Shown here: in pieces, positions 25,835 to 33,751 of the stretch
How positions within the stretch are numbered: position 1 is the stretch's first letter
Layout: each line of letters begins with the position of its first letter
From: an uncultured Bacteroidota bacterium
GTDB taxonomy: Bacteria > Bacteroidota > Bacteroidia > Chitinophagales > Chitinophagaceae
Direction: 5' to 3'
Assembly: GCA_903877645.1 (NCBI GenBank)
Contig: CAIRES010000048.1
Coordinates: forward strand, 102,783-166,782
DNA: 64,000 bases
Program-made: the position numbers and the translations under genes
The notes under the pieces: model-generated
Database searches by the model: none
What the model saw: only the letters and a program-made list of their open reading frames with translations
What the model was told of the DNA's origin: nothing

Positions 25835-26596
25835 ATGGGTAAGATATATTCACAGTTACAAGCGCTCAAAGCGCAAAAGAAAAGCGGCTTTGCCGTGCTC
25901 GCTGATCCTGATAAGATCGCCCCGGCAGATATGCAATACCTTGCCCGGCTGTGCAATGATGCTGGTGTGGATTACCTGCTGATGGGCGGCAGCCTGCTGA
26001 TGGCCCACCAGATGGAATTGTGTATCCAGCGGTTCAAAAGTGAGAGCGACATACCCGTCATTCTGTTTCCCGGCAGCCCGGCACAGGTGACGCCGTATGC
26101 CGATGCGCTGTTGTATCTATCACTTATATCAGGCCGCAATCCCGAATTGCTTATCGGGCAGCATGTGGTCTCTGCCCCCCAGGTAAAGGCCAGTGGCCTC
26201 GAGGTGATCTCTACCGGCTATATGATCATAGATGGCGGAGTGCAAACCACGGTATCCTATATGAGTGGCGCACAGCCTATACCCGCCGATAAACCCGAAA
26301 TAGCACTTTGCACTGCATGGGCAGGTGAGTTGCAGGGCAAGCACATTATTTACCTTGATGCAGGCAGCGGGGCCCGCAGGCCCGTATCGCAGGAGATGAT
26401 CACCAAGGTCAGCAGTCATATAGAGATACCGCTCTTCACAGGTGGTGGCATCCTCACCCCCGAAAAGGTGTATGAGAACTGCACAGCCGGAGCCAACATC
26501 ATCGTAGTAGGCAACGCTATTGAGCGCGATCCGCTCCTCATCCGCGATATGGCACAGGCCACCAAAACAGCATCGGTGCAAGAGCCGAATATATAG
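25835..26596 (+). CDS. Geranylgeranylglyceryl/heptaprenylglyceryl phosphate synthase family protein
   Basis: 253 aa. TIM-barrel prenyltransferase that joins sn-glycerol-1-phosphate to a polyprenyl diphosphate. Motifs: FAVLADPDK at the start, DYLLMGGSLL, VILFPGSPAQV, STGYMIIDGG, YLDAGSGARRPV (phosphate loop) and LFTGGGILTPEKV. This is the enzyme of archaeal-type ether lipids; Bacteroidota carry group II homologues with real activity but unclear products. Start set at ATG 25835. A glycerol-1-phosphate dehydrogenase is not in the window. Confidence 0.9.
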   Translation: MGKIYSQLQALKAQKKSGFAVLADPDKIAPADMQYLARLCNDAGVDYLLMGGSLLMAHQMELCIQRFKSESDIPVILFPGSPAQVTPYADALLYLSLISGRNPELLIGQHVVSAPQVKASGLEVISTGYMIIDGGVQTTVSYMSGAQPIPADKPEIALCTAWAGELQGKHIIYLDAGSGARRPVSQEMITKVSSHIEIPLFTGGGILTPEKVYENCTAGANIIVVGNAIERDPLLIRDMAQATKTASVQEPNI

Positions 26597-26656
26597 CCTG
26601 CATCAATAAATACCCCCTTTGCACCATAGCGCTTTTGCGGTGAAAAATATTTGTTT

Positions 26657-26664
26657 TAGGTTTG
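26657..26664 (+). promoter_or_regulatory. -7 box TAGGTTTG upstream of a small lipoprotein gene
   Basis: Exact TAnnTTTG match, 17 nt before the ATG at 26682. Confidence 0.45.
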
Positions 26665-26681
26665 GGTTAAATACCACACAT

Positions 26682-27095
26682 ATGAAACGTCTCATTCTTT
26701 TCGTCAGTTGCTCTATACTGCTCTTCGCCTGCGGTACTGCCAATGAGCAACATCCGTCTAACCAATACGAGGAGAAGAAGGCATCGCTGAAAGATATAGA
26801 GGCGGGGAGCCCGTTGAAATTTCTCAAAGTAACGGGTGAGCAGCATAACAATCTTTTGAACCAGACCGTGGTATCGGGCGAGGTAATTAACAATGCTACC
26901 CTTGTGAGTTATAAAGGCGTGGACCTGCTCCTTATCTTTAAAGATGACGACAATAAAGTAATAGAAAAACAAAAGCAAACCCTTGATGATGTGATGAAGC
27001 CCGGCAGCGCTACCGAATTTAAATTAAAACTCAGCCACATAAAAGGCGCATCATCAGTAGTAGTAGACATCACCAGCGCTATAGCGGAGAAGTAA
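26682..27095 (+). CDS. Small lipoprotein (hypothetical)
   Basis: 137 aa. Lipobox ILLFACGT at about residue 16. The mature part has a beta-sandwich-like pattern (VVSGEVINNATLVSYKGVDLLLIFKDDDNKVI, ATEFKLKLSHIKGASSVVVDI) resembling small FxLYD/immunoglobulin-like domains. Start at ATG 26682, where the signal peptide begins. Monocistronic. No function can be assigned. Confidence 0.62.
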   Translation: MKRLILFVSCSILLFACGTANEQHPSNQYEEKKASLKDIEAGSPLKFLKVTGEQHNNLLNQTVVSGEVINNATLVSYKGVDLLLIFKDDDNKVIEKQKQTLDDVMKPGSATEFKLKLSHIKGASSVVVDITSAIAEK

Positions 27096-27132
27096 CACCA
27101 GACCTTATCAGTTGAAACCGGTATTTACCAAT

Positions 27133-27172
27133 ACCGGATTTGGAATTTGATTTTTGGGATTTGGAATTTAAT
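27133..27172. repeat. AAATCCCAAATTCC-type degenerate repeat, site 1
   Basis: GGATTTGGAATTTG followed by GGGATTTGGAATTT. One of five intergenic sites in the window built from this degenerate unit. It lies between two convergent genes. Confidence 0.7.
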
Positions 27173-28650
27173 TACTTCTTCTCTTTCTCCTCTTTCTCCT
27201 TCACTTCTTTCACTTCGTACTTGTAGGTATATATCTTCTCGTCGTCGCAATGCAACTGCACGATGTACATGCCGGGGTCCAGTTCTTCGGTGAATATTTT
27301 GCAGTTGTTTTTCTTGCACTTCATATCCATTTCGTATTGCTTGCCGTCCATATCAGTCATCATGCAATAAGCCAGGTGTGGCAGCGATACGCTGAACGAT
27401 TTGCCGTTGGAAGATCGCTGCAAGGCTACCGTTGTATTCTCAGCCAGCAGCTTATTGGTTTCGGTTTCCTCATAATGCCCGACACGGCACATAATATTGC
27501 GCGATGAGTCGTCTTGCCAGATGACATAGATATGCCCGTGCCCGATGGCCACATCCACACTCGTGGGTATGCCCCCGCCAACAGTATCATATGCAGGAGG
27601 TATGCCGGTGGTAATATCATTGGTGAAGTACATGCACACCTGCGAGGCATCGCCCGTGAACTGGTGCCATACTATAGCGGTGGCGTTGCCTGCATTTGCA
27701 ATTCTAGGGAAATTCTGGCTGATCAATCCACCGAATCTCTCTGTTAGTGGGGCCTGTGTAGCTGACAACGCACCTATTGACGTTTTACTAAGGTATGCCA
27801 GCGAACTGTCGCCGTTGCCACTGGTAAAAACAGTATAAATAGTATCACCTATGATAATGCCGTGCGGTGGATTGGCCGGGCAGGTTGGAGAGAACCAGTT
27901 GGTTTGGTCCACCTGCACACCCTTGTCGAAGGATACGGCGGAATTGCGCGATACCCCTGCCCACACATTGCGGTAGTTATTGAGGTTATCCCTGTACAGG
28001 ATCACGGACGCATTGCCTGATTCTATAACTGTAGCAGGGCAGCAATCAGACACCACACCACCTGAATAATCACTCACCCTCGACTGTCCTTTAAATGTCT
28101 CGCCAAGGTCTTTTGATTTAGCCACCACAAAGCGTGCGTTAGTATAGCCAGAGTTCATTTTCATGTAGGCCACCATCGGGTTGCCATACGGGTCCATACC
28201 CACACCCGGGAAGCGGCAGATGAAACCGTCGCTGTCATCTACCTGTGTTTCTATAGAAAAATGCTTGCCGCCGTCGTAAGAATGTTTGAGCAGCACATGG
28301 CCGGTTTCCTCGGGCAGTTCCTTATATACCACATAAATAGTATCACCCCTGCTGGTCATTTCAGGCCCGGCCCATGGCTCGGCAAATACATGATGGCCGG
28401 GTGTGTTGATCTGCATCGGAGGAGCAAAATCCTTTACGATCCATTTGGCCAGGAATGCCCTGCCGTCATCATCGGTCCACAGCACCAATGGTTTGCCATA
28501 TTGGTCGAGCGTGATGCGGGGGTGCACATTGCCGTAAGTTTTATCTGCGACCATAATCGGGTCGTACCAGATCACTTTATTGGGTGTGGTATTTTGTGCC
28601 ACCGCCCTCAGGCTAAACAATATGAATAAGAGAACAAATATTTTCCTCAT
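27172..28650 (-). CDS. Exported sialidase-like beta-propeller protein
   Basis: 492 aa. Signal peptide (LLFILFSLRAVAQ). The body has Asp-box-like units (SYDGGKHFSIE, SKDLGETFKG, RNSAVSFDKG) and repeated strands as in BNR/exo-sialidase-like propellers, but catalytic Arg triad residues cannot be placed with confidence. The last ~80 residues (ELDPGMYIVQLHCDDEKIYTYKYEVKEV) look like a degenerate T9SS sorting domain and end in a Lys/Glu-rich tail (KEKEEKEKK). Secretion by the T9SS is likely, function unknown. Confidence 0.65.
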   Translation of the reverse strand: MRKIFVLLFILFSLRAVAQNTTPNKVIWYDPIMVADKTYGNVHPRITLDQYGKPLVLWTDDDGRAFLAKWIVKDFAPPMQINTPGHHVFAEPWAGPEMTSRGDTIYVVYKELPEETGHVLLKHSYDGGKHFSIETQVDDSDGFICRFPGVGMDPYGNPMVAYMKMNSGYTNARFVVAKSKDLGETFKGQSRVSDYSGGVVSDCCPATVIESGNASVILYRDNLNNYRNVWAGVSRNSAVSFDKGVQVDQTNWFSPTCPANPPHGIIIGDTIYTVFTSGNGDSSLAYLSKTSIGALSATQAPLTERFGGLISQNFPRIANAGNATAIVWHQFTGDASQVCMYFTNDITTGIPPAYDTVGGGIPTSVDVAIGHGHIYVIWQDDSSRNIMCRVGHYEETETNKLLAENTTVALQRSSNGKSFSVSLPHLAYCMMTDMDGKQYEMDMKCKKNNCKIFTEELDPGMYIVQLHCDDEKIYTYKYEVKEVKEKEEKEKK

Positions 28651-28728
28651 GTGGCGTAAAATTATATGAAAAGGTTGAGAGTCGGGTAGTTATCGATATT
28701 TTGTTGTGCTAGGTATGTTAAAATAATT

Positions 28729-28762
28729 ATTCGTTTCGCATTTTGCGAAATGCGAAACGAAT
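28729..28762. promoter_or_regulatory. Perfect 15-bp inverted repeat upstream of the RelE/ParE module
   Basis: Arms 28729-28743 (ATTCGTTTCGCATTT) and 28748-28762 with a 4-nt loop TGCG. It lies 89 bp before the antitoxin start and 78 bp after the divergent propeller gene start. It could be an operator for the toxin-antitoxin operon or a mobile palindrome. No T tract follows, so a terminator is unlikely. Confidence 0.6.
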
Positions 28763-28851
28763 ATTGGAAAGGATCAAAAATTGTGGGTCTATGCCGTAAA
28801 CTGAGTCAATAAAATAGTTAACTTTGAGTAGCTAATAAATGAATATGAAAT

Positions 28852-29085
28852 ATGAATATAGCAGCGGAAAAGAAAGCCATAATAAAACGCTTTGACGAGG
28901 TGCATGATGTATCCCTTATTAAAGCGATAAAAAACCTTCTTGATTTTGGATTAAGCAACCAAAGCAATAGTAATGATGCCGTATTGGAAAGAGCGATAGA
29001 AGAAGGTATCCGGCAGGCTGATAATGGCGAAGTGCTTCCACATAAAGAAGTATGGGCAGAGATCAGAAACCGTTATAAGGCATGA
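28852..29085 (+). CDS. Antitoxin of a RelE/ParE-type module
   Basis: 77 aa. Short, helical, with the wording common to Bacteroidota antitoxins of this type: SLIKAIKNLLDFGL, then VLERAIEEGIRQADNGEVLPHKEVWAEIRNRYKA, where the C-terminal part is expected to wrap the toxin. The stop overlaps the toxin start (ATGA, 4 bp), which indicates translational coupling. Confidence 0.8.
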   Translation: MNIAAEKKAIIKRFDEVHDVSLIKAIKNLLDFGLSNQSNSNDAVLERAIEEGIRQADNGEVLPHKEVWAEIRNRYKA

Positions 29086-29381
29086 GTTACAATATTACAT
29101 GGACCAAGAGAGCTTTACTATCTTTTGAGGTAAATCTCGAATACTTAGGCAAAGATTGGACATTGGCAGTAACAAATGAATTTCTTGACGATGTACAAGA
29201 TGCACTACAAAATATCGAGGACAATCCTTTTTTGTATCTTATTCACAACAAAGCAAAGAAAATACATAAATGCATTATAAATAAACGGATCACTTTATAC
29301 TACCGTATTTATAACAAAAATGAGATCAACCTTATCACTTTTTGGAATACGACCCAGAATCCGGCTAAGTTGAAATTATGA
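29082..29381 (+). CDS. RelE/ParE-family toxin
   Basis: 99 aa, the usual length. RelE/ParE fold: YNITWTKRALLSFEVNLEYLG, a two-helix hairpin, IEDNPFLYLIHNKAKKIHKCIINKRITLYYRIYNKNEINLITFWNT. The plasmid_stabil-type pattern IxKRITLYYRI is present. It either cuts mRNA on the ribosome or inhibits gyrase; the sequence does not settle which. Coupled to the antitoxin. Confidence 0.85.
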   Translation: MSYNITWTKRALLSFEVNLEYLGKDWTLAVTNEFLDDVQDALQNIEDNPFLYLIHNKAKKIHKCIINKRITLYYRIYNKNEINLITFWNTTQNPAKLKL

Positions 29382-29432
29382 CCGCAAACCCCTTTCGCGT
29401 TTTCCGGAACACAGCTATTACGCCCATTACCC

Positions 29433-29440
29433 TATATTTG
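29433..29440 (+). promoter_or_regulatory. -7 box TATATTTG directly before the batA GTG start
   Basis: Exact TAnnTTTG ending 5 nt before the GTG at 29446, so the transcript should start at or beside the start codon. Confidence 0.5.
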
Positions 29441-29445
29441 CCTAC

Positions 29446-31482
29446 GTGAGTTTTTTATATCCCCTTTTCCTCGTTGCAGGGCTGTCGCTGGCCATACCCG
29501 TGCTGATACATTTGTTCAATCTGCGCAAGTATAAAACCGTACTGTTCCCTAATACCCGCTTCCTGCGCAATATCCAGCTCAATTCGCAGAAGCAGTCGCA
29601 GGTACGGTACAAACTGCTGCTGGCTACCCGCCTTTTATTCCTCGCCGCATTGATACTTGCCTTTGCCCAGCCATTCTTTAGCAGCAATGTCGCCAAACAA
29701 GGCCATAAGCTACAGATCATCTACCTTGACAACAGCTACAGCATGAGCGCCAAAAAAGGCGCGCGTAGTATGTTGGATATAGCTAAGGAAGCCGCCCGCA
29801 AGCAAGTGCAGCATGCCACACCCGGTACTAAATTCATATTACTCACTAACGACAAGCCCACCGGCTACCGCCCCGAGGCTGCCGATAAAGTGTATAGCGC
29901 CATCAATGCCACCGAGGTATCTGCCTCCACCAAAACAGTGAACCAGGTGTTGGCTACTGCACAAAGTATGCTGGCATCAGGCCAGGAGGAAGACAAAAAC
30001 GGGGCAGACCTCTATTATTATTCCGATTTTCAGCAAAGCGCCTTCCCAGGCACTCCCGATAAGGCGCTCACCCGCAACATTACTTTCTTTGGCCTGCCTG
30101 TGCAAAGCACAGAAGCGCAGGATATATATATAGACACCGCCTATCTCACCACACCGGTACTGCAAACGGGCAAAAGCAACTTTATCATTGTACATACCCG
30201 GCTGGAGGGCGATGCGCCAAAAGAGAACCCCGTACTCAATCTCTCCATCAACGGACAGGTGAAGAGCGCGGCCTCACTCAATTTCGGCGACAAAAAGGAA
30301 AGCTTCGATACACTCACCTTCCAGGTGAGCAACAACAACTGGCAAAAAATAGAGCTGACGGTAAATGATGCCGGCATGCGTTTCGATGATACATTCCGCA
30401 TAACAGCCCGTAGCTCACCCGACTTGTCGGTGCTGGTACTTAATGAAGGCCAGCCAAATGCTTACATACAGGCTGCCTTCCGTGCTTACAATGGCTTCCG
30501 CCTCAATCAAACAGATATTGCCGCAGGCCCTAAAGACTGGAAAGATTACAACCTGGTTATCCTCAACGGCATCACCCGGATAGATGAAGCAATCGGCAAA
30601 ACCATCAACGATGGGTTGCAAAAAGGCCAGTCCATCTGCATTTTCCCCGGCCGCACCACCAATTTTGAAGCGATCAACGAAGGGCTGAAACAGGCAGGCG
30701 ACTTGCATATCAGCGGCGTTGATACCTCCGTTCAAACGGCGGGGTCGATACAGCAAGGCAGCTCACTTGTCAAAGACCTGTTCGAAAAAATGCCTGATAA
30801 TGTACAACTACCTGTAGCCAACTGGCACTACATCATTACTGATGGGCTTAGCTCCAACAAGCAATCTATCATCAGTTTCCGCAATGGCGATCCGCTGTTG
30901 GCTCGCTACACCCCTTCGGCAGGGCAGTTATATATCTGTGCTACCTCTGCCGACCTGCGATCCGGCAACTTCCCCGGCAGCTACTTCTTTACTCCCTTCC
31001 TGTACGAGATGGCTATGCAGAGCAGCAGTAGCAGCATTTATGCAGTCACTGCGGGTACTCAGCAACCTGTTTACCTTACGCTGGCTAATGCAACAGGCCG
31101 CAATACCGTGCATATATACGGTTATGGTACCGACATCATACCTCCTCAGCGCCCCAATGGCGCGGGTATAGATGTGTTTGCCGGGCAGTCGGTAACAGCC
31201 CCCGGCTTTTACGCGCTCAGCTCGCCCGGCGCCGACACAACTTTGCTGGCCATGAACCAAAATAAGCTGGAATCTATTCTCGATATGAGGGACATCTCCG
31301 CACTCAAAAAGCAATGGGCAGGCGATAATATCAAATGGCTCAGTATCACGGGTAATGGTGGCATATCGGCAAATGATAGCAACGGGAGTTTCCCGCTATG
31401 GAAAGTTTGTGTATTTTTAGCGGTTGTAATGCTGGTTGCAGAAACGTATCTACTCGCAAGACAGAAGGTAGCTGTAGCCTGA
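29446..31482 (+). CDS. BatA/VWA-domain membrane protein
   Basis: 678 aa. The N-terminal BatA domain (SFLYPLFLVAGLSLAIPVLIHLFNLRKYKTVLFPNTRFL) contains a first transmembrane helix, and a second follows at ~58-78. Residues ~85-240 form a von Willebrand A-like region with MIDAS-like D-N-S-Y-S (YLDNSYSMSAKKG). A large extracytoplasmic part and a C-terminal helix (LWKVCVFLAVVMLVAETYLLA) complete it. Starts with GTG at 29446, consistent with the family N-terminus. Bat proteins are linked to aerotolerance and envelope integrity; the other bat genes are not adjacent. Confidence 0.85.
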   Translation: MSFLYPLFLVAGLSLAIPVLIHLFNLRKYKTVLFPNTRFLRNIQLNSQKQSQVRYKLLLATRLLFLAALILAFAQPFFSSNVAKQGHKLQIIYLDNSYSMSAKKGARSMLDIAKEAARKQVQHATPGTKFILLTNDKPTGYRPEAADKVYSAINATEVSASTKTVNQVLATAQSMLASGQEEDKNGADLYYYSDFQQSAFPGTPDKALTRNITFFGLPVQSTEAQDIYIDTAYLTTPVLQTGKSNFIIVHTRLEGDAPKENPVLNLSINGQVKSAASLNFGDKKESFDTLTFQVSNNNWQKIELTVNDAGMRFDDTFRITARSSPDLSVLVLNEGQPNAYIQAAFRAYNGFRLNQTDIAAGPKDWKDYNLVILNGITRIDEAIGKTINDGLQKGQSICIFPGRTTNFEAINEGLKQAGDLHISGVDTSVQTAGSIQQGSSLVKDLFEKMPDNVQLPVANWHYIITDGLSSNKQSIISFRNGDPLLARYTPSAGQLYICATSADLRSGNFPGSYFFTPFLYEMAMQSSSSSIYAVTAGTQQPVYLTLANATGRNTVHIYGYGTDIIPPQRPNGAGIDVFAGQSVTAPGFYALSSPGADTTLLAMNQNKLESILDMRDISALKKQWAGDNIKWLSITGNGGISANDSNGSFPLWKVCVFLAVVMLVAETYLLARQKVAVA

Positions 31483-31505
31483 TCGCAAAATAAATAACAG
31501 TACAA

Positions 31506-32774
31506 ATGCAACTGCATATCCGCAAAGCAAGGGTAATAGACCCGCAATCCAAGCACCATGATAAGGTCGTAGACCTCATTGTTGAAGATGGTATCATTAC
31601 CGCTATTGGCGCTACTGTGAAAGCAAAAGCAGATATGGTGATAGAGGCCAAAGGATTGTGTGTAAGCCCCGGTTGGGTAGATGTTTTTGCAGATTACCGC
31701 GAACCCGGTTTTGAGCATAAAGAAACAATAGAAAGCGGCCTTGCTACAGCCGCCGCGGGCGGATTCACTGATGTATTGCTGGCACCCAATACACAACCTG
31801 CTTTAAGTACCAAATCCATTATTCAATACGTTCTTGGCAAAGCCAATGGCAATATAGTGAGCCTGCATCCGATTGGAACAATATCACAAAATACCGAAGG
31901 TAAAGACCTCGCTGAAATGCTGGATATGCGCGCCAATGGCGCCGTAGCATTCTCTGATGGCTGGAAGCCGGTGCAGCAGGCCAGCCTGATCCTCAAAGCG
32001 CTGGAATATGTAAAAGCATTTCACGGTATTGTTATCGGGCTGCCGGTAGATGCTTCGCTGGCAGCGGGTGGGTTGATGAATGAAGGAGTTGTATCTACGG
32101 GGCTGGGTATGGCAGGTGTTCCCGAACTGGCAGAAACCATCATGCTGCACCGCGACATAGAGCTGGTGCGCTACACAGGTTCTAAGCTGCATGTTACAGG
32201 CATATCCACTGCTACATCGGTAGAGATGATTCGCAAGGCAAAGGCCGAGGGCCTTGCTATTACCTGCTCGGTCACACCGTATCACCTGGCGCTGACTGAC
32301 GATGCGCTTACCTCTTACGACAGCATATATAAAGTAACCCCACCTTTACGCACCGAGGCTGACAGGCAAGCCCTAATAGCAGGCGTGCAGGATGGTACTA
32401 TTGATTGCATCGCCTCTCACCACCGTCCGCAGGAGTGGGATGCCAAAGCAAAGGAATTTGAATATGCTGCAGATGGTATGGCCGTGCAGCAATCTACTTT
32501 CAATATACTGTGGGATGCGCTGAAAGAATACATCACCCCCGAGCGGCTTGTAGAGATCATGTCTGTTATCCCCCGCGATATCTTCGGTCTGGAGATGCAG
32601 GAAATAAAGAAAGGCAGCCCGGCTACCCTTACCTTATTCACCACCACTGGTAAGCATACGCTCAATAAGGCTGCTGTAAGATCTGCCAGTCATAACGACC
32701 CCTTCATTGGTAAAGAGCTGGCTGGTAAAGTAGTGGGTATCATCAATCATTCTCAAATTCACCTAAACAAATAA
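31506..32774 (+). CDS. Dihydroorotase-like amidohydrolase lacking the HxH metal motif
   Basis: 422 aa. Clear homologue of type I dihydroorotase (ring closure of carbamoyl-aspartate in pyrimidine synthesis): PGWVDVFADYREPGFEHKETI, GGFTDVLLAPNTQPALS, GAVAFSDG, LHVTGISTATSVEMIRKA. The metal-binding D-x-H-x-H-x-R is D59-V-F61-A-D63-Y-R65, so both His are lost, and the catalytic TDHAPH region reads SHHRPQ. Related Bacteroidota proteins are often annotated pyrC with partly altered motifs. It may be a non-catalytic partner, or act by an altered metal site. Cotranscribed with batA (23 nt) and the DUF4199 gene (5 nt). Confidence 0.82.
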   Translation: MQLHIRKARVIDPQSKHHDKVVDLIVEDGIITAIGATVKAKADMVIEAKGLCVSPGWVDVFADYREPGFEHKETIESGLATAAAGGFTDVLLAPNTQPALSTKSIIQYVLGKANGNIVSLHPIGTISQNTEGKDLAEMLDMRANGAVAFSDGWKPVQQASLILKALEYVKAFHGIVIGLPVDASLAAGGLMNEGVVSTGLGMAGVPELAETIMLHRDIELVRYTGSKLHVTGISTATSVEMIRKAKAEGLAITCSVTPYHLALTDDALTSYDSIYKVTPPLRTEADRQALIAGVQDGTIDCIASHHRPQEWDAKAKEFEYAADGMAVQQSTFNILWDALKEYITPERLVEIMSVIPRDIFGLEMQEIKKGSPATLTLFTTTGKHTLNKAAVRSASHNDPFIGKELAGKVVGIINHSQIHLNK

Positions 32775-32779
32775 AAACT

Positions 32780-33298
32780 ATGGAAAAGAAACAGACACAC
32801 ATAATGTACGGGTTCATCTCCGGGATTGCGATGGTAATAATAAGTTTGATCTTGTATGTGACCGGCCAGACCTTTAAAACAGGCATGTCCTACATCGCTT
32901 ATGTTCCATTCGTCATTGGCGTTATACTAAATGGTATTGCTTATTCAAAAGCCAATGATGGGTTTGTGACTTTCGGTAATATTTTTGGCAGTTGCTTTAA
33001 AACTTCAATGATAGTTGCTATAGTAGTGGTTTTCTGGAGCATCATATCTATGTTCATCTTTCCTGAAATGAAAGACAAGGCCATAGAATATGCCCGTGAA
33101 ACAATGGCAAAGAATCCTAAAATGACGGATGAAGCGATGGATATGTCCATCAACGTAATGAAAAAATATTTTAATGCGTTCATGATAGCAGGGGCTCTGT
33201 TTGGTACACTTTTTTATGGCGCTATCTTTTCTTTGATCGGGGCTGCGGTAGGCCAGAAGAAAGGCCCTCAGCCTATGCAGGTAGGTGATAATTTTTAA
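32780..33298 (+). CDS. DUF4199 membrane protein
   Basis: 172 aa. Four hydrophobic helices (about 11-28, 37-55, 75-95, 135-160) and a cytoplasmic loop rich in Met/Lys. Matches DUF4199, a Bacteroidota family usually encoded beside a GT2 glycosyltransferase, as here. Starts 5 nt after the dihydroorotase-like gene. Possibly an accessory subunit for the glycosyltransferase (inference from context). Confidence 0.85.
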   Translation: MEKKQTHIMYGFISGIAMVIISLILYVTGQTFKTGMSYIAYVPFVIGVILNGIAYSKANDGFVTFGNIFGSCFKTSMIVAIVVVFWSIISMFIFPEMKDKAIEYARETMAKNPKMTDEAMDMSINVMKKYFNAFMIAGALFGTLFYGAIFSLIGAAVGQKKGPQPMQVGDNF

Positions 33299-33318
33299 GT
33301 ACAGTAAATATTTTTTGA

Positions 33319-33360
33319 AGTCTCCGGCGAGTCCTGCATATAGCGGCACTCGCCGGACTT
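33319..33360 (+). terminator. Hairpin after the DUF4199 gene
   Basis: A 10-bp stem TCCGGCGAGT/ACTCGCCGGA with a 15-nt loop lies 24 nt after the stop. The T tract is weak, so it is a probable rather than certain terminator. Confidence 0.5.
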
Positions 33361-33380
33361 GTGAAAGGCAGATGATCTGA

Positions 33381-33570
33381 ACATAGCCCACGGTTTCAAC
33401 CGTGGGACAAAGAATCCCTTCGGCTTCGCAACCGTTTTAACGGTTTAAATTACTCAATGGGATTTACCCTTGGGCAAATAATGCCTAAACCCTTAACCTG
33501 CGGGCAAACCGTTAAAACGGTTCTGGTATTATTGCATTTGCCTACCCACGGTTGAAACCGTGGGCTATGT
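33381..33570. repeat. 190-bp nested palindromic element with perfect 26-bp terminal inverted repeats
   Basis: Ends 33381-33406 and 33545-33570 are perfect reverse complements over 26 bp, and each end itself folds (CCCACGGTT-TC-AACCGTGGG). Inside, 33430-33445 (AACCGTTTTAACGGTT) is the reverse complement of 33507-33522. The whole element can form a cruciform with four small hairpins. It holds no ORF. The architecture resembles a MITE or a REP-type unit mobilised by a REP-associated transposase (inference). It fills the gap between the DUF4199 and GT2 genes. Confidence 0.85.
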
Positions 33571-33751
33571 TAGTGTTCTGATTTCTCTTAGCAATTGGGT
33601 TTATAGTCGCTGTTATCCGCGGCTATGGGGCTTATACACCCAGTTGATACCACAATTTGATACACCAAAACCATCCCTGCATCCCCTGATTAACATTAAA
33701 TCACCTTCCCCAAACGGATTTTACAACATAATCGCTTATTTTAGCACCCGA

